A DNA stretch of 64,000 nucleotides, from assembly GCF_010500965.1 (NCBI RefSeq), contig NZ_QVMI01000025.1, positions 1 through 64,000 on the forward strand. Reading direction: 5' to 3'. The position numbers and the translations under genes were made by a program. Source of the stretch: Bacteroides sp. 51. GTDB lineage: Bacteria; Bacteroidota; Bacteroidia; Bacteroidales; Bacteroidaceae. Shown here piece by piece: positions 57,213 to 64,000 of the stretch. Position 1 is the first letter of the stretch. Every line of letters starts with the position of its first letter. The notes under the pieces are model-generated. The model saw nothing but the letters and a program-made list of their open reading frames with translations, had not been told where the DNA came from and made no database searches.

Positions 57213-58238
57213 ATGTTTCAATTTGAGAATTCTACATATTTATACTTGTTACTACTATTACCTTTTTTAGTAGCATTTTATCTATATTCCAATTATAAGA
57301 AGAGAAAAGCACTTCGTAAGTTTGGAGATCCGGTATTGATGGCACCATTAATGCCCAATGTATCAAAATATAGGCCCGACGTAAAATTCTGGCTTTTATT
57401 TTCGGCTGTAGCATTATTTGCAGTACTTCTTGCACGTCCGCAATTCGGTTCAAAGAAAGAAACTGTAAAGAGAAGCGGGGTGGAGGTTATTATTGCTTTG
57501 GATATATCCAATTCAATGTTGGCTCAGGATGTTCAACCGAATCGTTTGGAAAGGTCTAAACGTTTGATATCCAGAATGGTTGATGAATTGCATAATGATA
57601 AAGTCGGAATGATTGTATTTGCGGGTGATGCATTTACCCAGTTACCTATCACAAGTGACTATATTTCTGCAAAAATGTTTCTGGAATCAATCAATCCTTC
57701 GCTGATCACTAAACAAGGTACAGCTGTTGCTGCTGCTATAAACCTGGCTGTAAGGAGCTTTACACCACAAGAAGGCGTTGGGCGAACAATCATTATCATT
57801 ACAGATGGTGAAAATCACGAAGGTGGCGTATCCGAAGCTCTAAAAAATGCAAAAGAGAAAGGTATACAAGTAAATGTGATGGGAGTGGGGGCACCCGATG
57901 GAGCACCTATTCCAATTGAAGGTACAAATGACTTCCGCAGAGATAATCAGGGAAATGTAGTCATCACTCGTCTCAATGAAGTTATGTGTGAGGAAATTGC
58001 GAAAGAAGGGGGTGGTGTCTATGCTCGTGTAGATAATACGAATAGAGCACAAAGAAGTATAAGTGACACAATAGATAAATTGGCTAAGGCAGATGTTGAA
58101 ACAACTGTTTATACCGATTTCAATGAACAATTTCAGGCTGTTGCATGGCTTATACTTTTGCTTTTAATAGCTGAGCTATTGATTTTAGAATGCAAAAATC
58201 CGTTATTTAAAAATATTCGGTTATTTTCAAATAAGTAG
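57213..58238 (+). CDS. batB: Aerotolerance protein BatB (vWA domain)
   Basis: Like BatA, this 341-residue protein has N- and C-terminal membrane helices and a vWA domain with MIDAS DISNSM near residue 93, QLPITSDY and IITDGENHEGG. It is 12 bp after batA and 5 bp before batC. The pair probably arose by duplication. Confidence 0.93.
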   Translation: MFQFENSTYLYLLLLLPFLVAFYLYSNYKKRKALRKFGDPVLMAPLMPNVSKYRPDVKFWLLFSAVALFAVLLARPQFGSKKETVKRSGVEVIIALDISNSMLAQDVQPNRLERSKRLISRMVDELHNDKVGMIVFAGDAFTQLPITSDYISAKMFLESINPSLITKQGTAVAAAINLAVRSFTPQEGVGRTIIIITDGENHEGGVSEALKNAKEKGIQVNVMGVGAPDGAPIPIEGTNDFRRDNQGNVVITRLNEVMCEEIAKEGGGVYARVDNTNRAQRSISDTIDKLAKADVETTVYTDFNEQFQAVAWLILLLLIAELLILECKNPLFKNIRLFSNK

Positions 58239-58243
58239 TTTCT

Positions 58244-58948
58244 ATGGCAAAAAATAAATATATCATATTCGTCCTAACTTTATTATTTGCAACCGGCATT
58301 TCTGCCCAAAAAGCAGAACGCGATTTTATACGTAAAGGAAATCGCGCTTTCAACGATAGCGTATTTGTTGATGCTGAGGTAAATTATAGAAAAGCATTGG
58401 AAGTAAATCCTAAATCGACCATATCTATGTATAATTTAGGAAATACACTCTCTCAGCAACAAAAGTTTAAAGATGCCATGGAACAATACATGGCCGCAGC
58501 AGATATTGAAAAGGACAAAACAAAACTGGCGCAAATATACCACAATGCAGGAGTTATATTCCAAGCCTCTCAGGATTATGCCCAGGCAATTGAAGCTTAT
58601 AAGAAAGCATTACGCAATAATCCTAAGGATGATGAAACCAGATATAATCTGGCATTGGCGCAAAAACTGCTGAAAGATCAGGAGCAAAATCAACAAAATC
58701 AAGATCAACAGGATCAGCAGAATCAGGAAGATCAGCAGGAGCAAGAACAAAATCAGGACCAAAACCAGAATCAAGAGCAAAACCAAGACCAAAATCAACA
58801 GGAATCGAAACCTGAAGAGAATGAAATGTCAAAGGAAAATGCAGAACAAATGCTAAACTCTGTTATGCAAGATGAAAAAGACGTTCAGGAAAAGGTGAAG
58901 AAGCAACAGCAGGTCATTCAAAGTGGACGTTTAGAAAAAGATTGGTAA
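58244..58948 (+). CDS. batC: TPR protein BatC with Gln/Asn/Asp/Glu-rich tail
   Basis: The 234-residue protein has a signal peptide (cleavage after SAQ, about residue 22), TPR repeats at about residues 28-140 (NYRKALEVNPKSTISMYNLG; AIEAYKKALRNNPKDDETRYNLA) and a low-complexity segment at about 144-190 made of Q, N, D and E. The segment is encoded by repetitive CAR/AAY codons at about 58680-58810 and may vary in length. A mixed-charge tail follows. Periplasmic, partner of the vWA proteins by context. Confidence 0.92.
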   Translation: MAKNKYIIFVLTLLFATGISAQKAERDFIRKGNRAFNDSVFVDAEVNYRKALEVNPKSTISMYNLGNTLSQQQKFKDAMEQYMAAADIEKDKTKLAQIYHNAGVIFQASQDYAQAIEAYKKALRNNPKDDETRYNLALAQKLLKDQEQNQQNQDQQDQQNQEDQQEQEQNQDQNQNQEQNQDQNQQESKPEENEMSKENAEQMLNSVMQDEKDVQEKVKKQQQVIQSGRLEKDW

Positions 58949-58976
58949 TTAGTATCAGTATTTAAATAAAACAAAA

Positions 58977-60818
58977 ATGAGAAAACTTATTTTCTTGCTT
59001 ACAAGTCTAATAATAACAAGCAATATTTATGCTAAAGACATTACCTTCACCGCTTCTGCACCCGATGTAGTAGCGGTAGGAGATCAATTTAGGCTTGCAT
59101 ACACTGTTACAACACAAAAAGTCAAAGACTTCAGAGCACCAGGATCTATTAGTGGATTTGATATACTAATGGGCCCCAGCCGCTCTCAACAAAGTAGTAC
59201 ACAGATAATTAATGGAAATATTACATCTACCAATAGTATAACATATACTTATATTTTAGTAGCAAATAAAGAAGGAGATTTCTCAATTCCGGCTGCAACA
59301 ATCATTGCGGATGGTGAACAGATGATCTCAAATGCGGTTAAAATAAAAGTATTGCCGGCAGATAAAGCTGCTTCAAGCAATAATAATAATACAGGAAGAA
59401 CCGGTAGCGCCGGAAAACCTTCTTCTGCATCTTCCAGCACATCAGTATCCAATCAAGACTTATTTGTGACAACTACAGCAACACGGACTAAAGTGTTTGA
59501 ACAGGAGGCCTTTCTGCTGACATATAAAATATATACATTGGTAGATGTTGGACTGGAAAATGTAAAATGGACTGATTTTAAAGGCTTTCACTCGCAAGAA
59601 GTTGAACTTCCACAAGCTAGAAGATGGCAATTGGAACATTATAATGGAAGAAACTATAATACAACGATATATAGACAATTTGTTCTGTTCCCACAACAAA
59701 CAGGTCAATTGGTTATCGAGCCTACCCGCTTTGATGCAGTAGTTGCGAAACCCATACGGGTTGATGATCCTTTTGACGCTTTTTTTAATGGAGGTAGTAA
59801 TTACGTTGAAATTAAAAAAACACTCACAACTCCTAAGTTAACAATCAACGTAGATCCATTACCATCAGGAAAACCATCGGGCTTCTCAGGTGGAGTAGGA
59901 GATTTTAGTATATCTTCATCGATTAATTCTCAGGAAGTAAAAACAAACGATGCAATTACCATAAGAATAGTTGTCTCCGGAACCGGCAATTTAAAATTAA
60001 TTTCCAATCCCGAAATTCAATTCCCTAAAGACTTTGAAACATTCGATCCTAAAATTGATAATCAAACAAGATTAACTAAAGACGGCCTTACCGGAAGCCG
60101 GGTAATTGAATATCTGGCCATTCCAAGGCATTCTGGAAAATTTAAAATTCCGGCTGCTACTTTCAGTTATTTCGATGTAAAATCGAAGTCATACAAAACC
60201 CTTACTACCCAAGAATATGAGATTAATGTAGAAAAGGGAGAAGGCAATGCAGAACAGGTTATCGCCAACTATACAAATAAAGAAGAACTGAAAGTTTTGG
60301 GTGAAGATATACGATTCATTAAATTAAATAATGTCAACCTAACTCCCAAAGGGCAATTCTTCTATGGCTCATTGTCATATTGGCTATTCTATATAATTCC
60401 GGCTCTTGCATTCATTATATTCTTAATTCTTCACCGCAAACAAGCGGCAGAGAATAGAAATACAGCAAAGGTAAGGACTAAAAAAGCTAATAAAGTAGCA
60501 GTAAAACGCTTGAAGTTGGCTGGTAAACTATTATCTGAAAACAAGAAAGATGCATTCTACGATGAAGTACTGAAAGCTCTTTGGGGATATATTAGTGATA
60601 AACTGAATATTCCGGTTTCTAAGTTGTCCAAAGATAATATAGAAGAGAAGCTAACAAACTATGGTGTGGACAAAGAACTTATAAAAGATTTTATTGATGC
60701 ACTAAATGAGTGTGAATTCGCTAGATTTGCTCCAGGTGATGAAAACCAGGCTATGGATAAAGTATATTCAACAGCCCTTGAAGTAATCAGCAAAATGGAA
60801 AACTCTATTAAACATTAA
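58977..60818 (+). CDS. batD: Aerotolerance protein BatD
   Basis: The 613-residue protein has a signal peptide (cleavage after IYA, about residue 19), several immunoglobulin-like extracytoplasmic domains (for example residues 20-125), a Ser/Asn/Gly-rich linker near residues 127-155, a membrane helix near 466-484 (LFYIIPALAFIIFLIL) and a cytoplasmic tail. This matches BatD of Bacteroidota. It lies 28 bp after batC and 11 bp before batE. Confidence 0.93.
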   Translation: MRKLIFLLTSLIITSNIYAKDITFTASAPDVVAVGDQFRLAYTVTTQKVKDFRAPGSISGFDILMGPSRSQQSSTQIINGNITSTNSITYTYILVANKEGDFSIPAATIIADGEQMISNAVKIKVLPADKAASSNNNNTGRTGSAGKPSSASSSTSVSNQDLFVTTTATRTKVFEQEAFLLTYKIYTLVDVGLENVKWTDFKGFHSQEVELPQARRWQLEHYNGRNYNTTIYRQFVLFPQQTGQLVIEPTRFDAVVAKPIRVDDPFDAFFNGGSNYVEIKKTLTTPKLTINVDPLPSGKPSGFSGGVGDFSISSSINSQEVKTNDAITIRIVVSGTGNLKLISNPEIQFPKDFETFDPKIDNQTRLTKDGLTGSRVIEYLAIPRHSGKFKIPAATFSYFDVKSKSYKTLTTQEYEINVEKGEGNAEQVIANYTNKEELKVLGEDIRFIKLNNVNLTPKGQFFYGSLSYWLFYIIPALAFIIFLILHRKQAAENRNTAKVRTKKANKVAVKRLKLAGKLLSENKKDAFYDEVLKALWGYISDKLNIPVSKLSKDNIEEKLTNYGVDKELIKDFIDALNECEFARFAPGDENQAMDKVYSTALEVISKMENSIKH

Positions 60819-60829
60819 CAAACAGAATC

Positions 60830-61639
60830 ATGAAGAAGATATTTTTTTCTATATATAGCATATTCATCTGTATAAGCAGTTTTGCACAGGATTCCCTAAA
60901 TATAGAACCGTTAACTGTTGATTCCTTGCAAGTAACTCAAACCTCATATTCAGATACAAAATCAGATGCAGATAGCGCATACATTAAAAATGACTATAGC
61001 ACTGCTATTCAAATTTATGAAAATCTGCTTCAACAAGGTGAGTCTGCCGAATTATATTATAATTTGGGAAATAGTTACTATAAATCTGGTGATATAGCAA
61101 GAGCTATTTTGAATTATGAGAGAGCTTTATTACTCAAACCAGGAAATGAAGATATCCGGGCCAATCTGGAAATCGCCAGAAGTAAAACTGTAGATAAAAT
61201 AGACGCGGTTCCCGAGATATTTTTCGTTAGCTGGACTAAATCATTGATCAACAGTATTAGCATCAATGCATGGGCACGGTGGGGAATTATATTTTTCATT
61301 CTACTTATTGCTTCTCTCTATTTCTTCATTTTCTCAAAACAAGTCACAATGAAGAAAGTTGGTTTTATTAGTAGCCTTGTATGCCTTCTGTTTGCCGTTT
61401 GTACCAATATGTTTGCTTCATACCAAAAGAAAACATTGACAAACAGAAATACAGCTATTATAATTAGTCCAAGTGTTACAATTCGGAGTACACCAAATGA
61501 GAATGGTACAAGCCTATTTGTTCTTCATGAAGGCAGTAAAGTTGTAATAAAAGACAACTCAATGAATAGCTGGAAAGAGATAACTATAGAAGATGGTAAA
61601 GTTGGTTGGATATCCAGTTCTGATATCGAAATAATTTAA
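60830..61639 (+). CDS. batE: Aerotolerance protein BatE (TPR and SH3)
   Basis: The 269-residue protein has a signal peptide (cleavage after SFAQ, about residue 20), TPR repeats at about 40-115 (IQIYENLLQQGESAELYYNLG; ARAILNYERALLLKPGNEDIR), two membrane helices at about 145-165 and 180-200, and a bacterial SH3 domain at the C terminus (SPSVTIRSTPNENGTSLFVL). It is the last gene of the bat operon; a terminator follows. Confidence 0.92.
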   Translation: MKKIFFSIYSIFICISSFAQDSLNIEPLTVDSLQVTQTSYSDTKSDADSAYIKNDYSTAIQIYENLLQQGESAELYYNLGNSYYKSGDIARAILNYERALLLKPGNEDIRANLEIARSKTVDKIDAVPEIFFVSWTKSLINSISINAWARWGIIFFILLIASLYFFIFSKQVTMKKVGFISSLVCLLFAVCTNMFASYQKKTLTNRNTAIIISPSVTIRSTPNENGTSLFVLHEGSKVVIKDNSMNSWKEITIEDGKVGWISSSDIEII

Positions 61640-61660
61640 ACAAAATACACAAAACTTAGG

Positions 61661-61691
61661 GCTTGTTTTTCTTTGAAAGACAAGCTTTTTT
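61661..61691 (+). terminator. Terminator of the bat operon
   Basis: GCTTGT (61661-61666) pairs with ACAAGC (61680-61685) around CTTTGAAAG, followed by six T. Confidence 0.8.
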
Positions 61692-61837
61692 ATTGGCCAA
61701 AGATGAATATATGATTTCTACGGGATTTGCTTCATTTAACCTAAAAAGATGAGGTAATAATTTGTTTTATCTCTTTTTTTTATTAAGTTTATAGCGTGTA
61801 AAAAATCACACTAGTATTAACCATAAATTTATGAGAC

Positions 61838-62125
61838 ATGAGAACGATAACTTTCAATGAACTCCGTAAAATCAAAGATTCATTGCCAACCGGTAGCATG
61901 CATAGAATAGCAGATGAGTTAGGTCTTAATGTAGAGACAGTTAGAAACTTCTTTGGAGGTCATAATTTTAAGAGTGGGAAAAGCGTTGGAATACATCTCG
62001 AGCCCGGTCCGGATGGAGGATTAGTGATGCTTGATGATACAACAGTGCTCGACCGGGCTTTAAGCATATTAGATGAAGTTAATAACCAAATGCAAACAGA
62101 AGAAGTTGCTACCGAAAAAGTTTAA
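61838..62125 (+). CDS. Small conserved DNA-binding-like protein
   Basis: The 95-residue protein has a possible helix-turn-helix near residues 20-37 (MHRIADELGLNVETVRNFFG), followed by a GGHNFKSGKSVGIHLEPGPDGG loop and an acidic C terminus. It is common in Bacteroidales but I know no defined function. It is flanked by terminators, so it is transcribed alone. Confidence 0.7.
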   Translation: MRTITFNELRKIKDSLPTGSMHRIADELGLNVETVRNFFGGHNFKSGKSVGIHLEPGPDGGLVMLDDTTVLDRALSILDEVNNQMQTEEVATEKV

Positions 62126-62141
62126 TATATAAAAACCATAA

Positions 62142-62179
62142 AAATCCCAATTGTACACTCTAATAAACAATTGGGATTT
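62142..62179 (+). terminator. Terminator of the small DNA-binding gene
   Basis: Perfect 13-nt arms (AAATCCCAATTGT at 62142-62154, complement at 62167-62179) with a 12-nt loop, followed by CTTTTA. It lies in front of the stress protein gene, which starts 36 bp later. Confidence 0.75.
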
Positions 62180-62215
62180 CTTTTATGTTATTACCTAAAA
62201 CTAATAAAACTTGCT

Positions 62216-63349
62216 ATGGAAGATAAACTCGTTACTTTAGCTATTTTGACGTATTCAAAAGCTCAGATTCTGAAAAGTGTATTGGAAAATGAAGGCATTG
62301 AAACATACATCCACAATGTAAACTTGATACAACCTGTAGTTTCATCAGGTGTAAGACTCCGAATCAAAGAAAGCGATTTGCCCAAAGCATTAAAGATTAC
62401 AGAAAGTTCCGCTTGGCTATCCGAAGAAGTAGTGGGAGAGAAGGCCCCCGGCGGTAGCGATGAAAAGAAAAAGAAAATAATATTAATTCCTGTAGATTTT
62501 TCTGATTATTCAATGAAAGCATGCCAAATAGGATTTAATATTGCACAAAATACAGGATCAGAAGTTGTATTACTGCATGTATATTTCACTCCGATATATG
62601 CTTCATCATTACCATATGGAGATGTTTTCAGCTATCAATTTTCAGACGATGAAAACGTGAAAAATATTCTGCAAAAAGTTCATTCGGATCTAAACAAACT
62701 ATCTGATAAAATCAAAGAGAAGATTACATCTAAAGAATTTCCTGAAATTAAATTCTCGTGCATACTACGGGAAGGAATTCCTGAAGAAGAAATTCTAAGA
62801 TATGCTAAAGATAACCAACCGGAGCTTATAGTTATGGGTACCCGTGGTAAAAACCAAAAGGATATCGATTTAATTGGAAGTGTTACTGCTGAAGTGATTG
62901 ATCGTAGTAGAACTACTGTATTGGCTATTCCCGAAAATACATTATTGATAGATTTTATCGTAGCAAAAAGAGTTGCCTTCATTACCACTTTCGACCAAAG
63001 AGATCTTATATCATTCGATGGATTCATCAACTCAATGAAGCCGTTTAAGTTTTCAATATCATTAATCCATTTATCTGAAGAAAAGAACTCGAAAGATACC
63101 TGGGATAAAATAAAACTTGCCGGGATTAAAGAATATTTTCAAAAACAATATCCAAATCTTGAAATTCAATATGATGTAGTTCTAAATGATGATTTTCTAA
63201 ACAGTTTGGATCATTATATTAAAGAACATGAAATTGATATTATAGCACTAACATCGTATAAACGGAATATTTTCTCTCGCTTATTTAATCCTGGAATTGC
63301 ACGGAAAATGATATTTCATTCTGATACACCATTATTGGTAATTAAGTGA
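62216..63349 (+). CDS. Universal stress protein with N-terminal DUF2007-type domain
   Basis: ATG 62216 is used because the frame upstream lies over the terminator. The 377-residue protein has a short DUF2007-like domain (about residues 4-66, KAQILKSVLENEGIETYIHN), then two Usp domains at about 79-225 and 240-377. The first ends in the ATP-binding loop (VMGTRGKNQKDIDLIGSVTAEVI); the second is degenerate. Tandem Usp proteins respond to stress and starvation. An IS66 element lies 3 bp after its stop. Confidence 0.88.
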   Translation: MEDKLVTLAILTYSKAQILKSVLENEGIETYIHNVNLIQPVVSSGVRLRIKESDLPKALKITESSAWLSEEVVGEKAPGGSDEKKKKIILIPVDFSDYSMKACQIGFNIAQNTGSEVVLLHVYFTPIYASSLPYGDVFSYQFSDDENVKNILQKVHSDLNKLSDKIKEKITSKEFPEIKFSCILREGIPEEEILRYAKDNQPELIVMGTRGKNQKDIDLIGSVTAEVIDRSRTTVLAIPENTLLIDFIVAKRVAFITTFDQRDLISFDGFINSMKPFKFSISLIHLSEEKNSKDTWDKIKLAGIKEYFQKQYPNLEIQYDVVLNDDFLNSLDHYIKEHEIDIIALTSYKRNIFSRLFNPGIARKMIFHSDTPLLVIK

Positions 63350-63352
63350 AAA

Positions 63353-64000
63353 GTAAGTATTCGGTTAACCCCGTCTTTCTTTGTATTTCTATTGATTATC
63401 TTTCAAAAACTCCTAAAACATTCGGAGTCGTTTCGTAGACGTTCAGAGATTTTCCGGATTCCAGTTATGTGGTAATAACTCCGCCAGATCTTTCGTGTAG
63501 TCCTTATCATAAGCATGTATATTGCTGAGTACATATACGAGCCATTTTCTGTAATCCACTTTTGCCGCCTTGCAACATCCCAGCAATGAGTACATCACTG
63601 CCGCGTCCTCTGCTGCCTGATGATTCCCACAGAATAAATAGTTTTTTCTCCCCAATGCTAGTGGTCGGATACTGTTTTCTGCCAGGTTATTATCCATTTT
63701 ATACCTTCCATCCAAGTGATAGCGCGTAAGTCTATGATAAATTTCATAGGTATATTTGATGGCTCTGCCGATCCGACCTTTGGGCAAAACCTTAGGATAC
63801 TCATTTACCAGCCATTTTTCAAAAGCCACCATCAACGGATACGACAGGCGGGCACGCAGTTCCGCTCGCTGCTGAAACGATAATTGTTCCCCATCAGCCA
63901 TCCTCTCCACATCATAGAGCATGCCGATTTGTCCCAGCGCATACTCCGCCCTGGCTTTATCTTCTTTTAAACTCTCTTCAAATTTTCTTCTGGCATGCGC
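63353..64000 (-). mobile_element. IS66-family insertion sequence (right edge of window cuts it)
   Basis: A GTAA-starting end at 63353 (GTAAGTATTCGGTTAACC), typical of IS66 terminal repeats, begins 3 bp after the stress-protein stop. The transposase C terminus follows at 63443. The rest of the element, with its accessory tnpA/tnpB genes and other end, is outside the window. Confidence 0.7.
63443..64000 (-). CDS. tnpC: IS66 transposase, C-terminal part
   Basis: The frame stays open from the right edge (AHARRKFEES) to the stop, giving 185 residues of an IS66 transposase that is normally about 500. DNNLAENSIRPLALGRKNYLF contains the third catalytic acidic residue, and the EDAAVMYSLLGCCKA and LPHNWNPEN segments are family landmarks. 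The N terminus is outside the window, so activity cannot be judged. An internal ATG at 63922 is not the start. Confidence 0.93.
   Translation of the reverse strand, partial: AHARRKFEESLKEDKARAEYALGQIGMLYDVERMADGEQLSFQQRAELRARLSYPLMVAFEKWLVNEYPKVLPKGRIGRAIKYTYEIYHRLTRYHLDGRYKMDNNLAENSIRPLALGRKNYLFCGNHQAAEDAAVMYSLLGCCKAAKVDYRKWLVYVLSNIHAYDKDYTKDLAELLPHNWNPENL

Noticed and set aside
58610-58832. Minus-strand Leu/Val-rich frames opposite batC
   Set aside because: They are the reverse translation of the Gln-rich codon repeat and have no start or promoter context.

Overview
The window looks like chromosomal DNA of a Bacteroidales bacterium, probably of the Parabacteroides/Dysgonomonas/Tannerellaceae type; the genus is an inference. 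The evidence is the gene content (the aerotolerance bat operon, bL28-bL33-bL38 next to ftsY and rimO, HU proteins fused to SPOR and LysM modules, a DUF4738 lipoprotein, a TamB-like translocation protein, a BspA-type repeat protein) and the promoters, which repeatedly show the Bacteroidota -7 element TAnnTTTG, sometimes with a TTG/TTTG element about 20 bp upstream. Most of the window is ordinary core genome with a few accessory insertions. Layout: 1-150 is the possible tail of a mobile element. 153-4305 is a hexuronate locus: uxaC divergent from a LacI-type regulator and uxaB. 4369-6712 holds an FHA protein, a membrane HU/SPOR protein and rfbC. 6731-11485 holds ugd, a lipoprotein, an outer-membrane barrel and a LysM/periplasmic-binding protein. 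11706-20892 holds uvrA, ybaK, a peptide transporter, grpE-dnaJ, an ABC-F ATPase and an HU protein. 21165-29819 holds a leucine-rich repeat protein, a CPBP membrane protease, tex, a membrane histidine kinase, a 5'-nucleotidase-type phosphoesterase and free-methionine sulfoxide reductase. 29788-32564 is a His-rich small protein plus a TonB receptor. 32951-36439 holds an AraC regulator, a creatininase-type amidohydrolase, prs and a YigZ protein. 36479-38234 is a secreted C39 peptidase overlapping an orphan HpaII-type restriction endonuclease. 38577-44894 holds two identical tRNA-Pro genes, proS and tamB. 45107-46284 is a split ABC-ATPase/GNAT pair of phage-type ancestry. 46628-53000 holds tsaD, a CinA-type amidase, ribosomal proteins, ftsY, rimO and two HU genes. 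53197-61639 is the complete bat operon. 61838-63349 holds a small DNA-binding protein and a universal stress protein. An IS66 element enters at 63353 and runs off the right edge. The best candidates for something new are: (1) the split ABC-GNAT cassette, whose ATPase half has no Walker A; (2) the HpaII-like nuclease with no visible methyltransferase and an Arg where I expect the catalytic Lys; (3) an array of CCCGGG-centred palindromes in the predicted 5' leader of an HU gene; (4) two families of GC-rich palindromes that sit on or against stop codons; and (5) two HU-domain proteins that are also membrane anchored and carry cell-wall-binding modules. No complete defence system, CRISPR array or prophage is visible.
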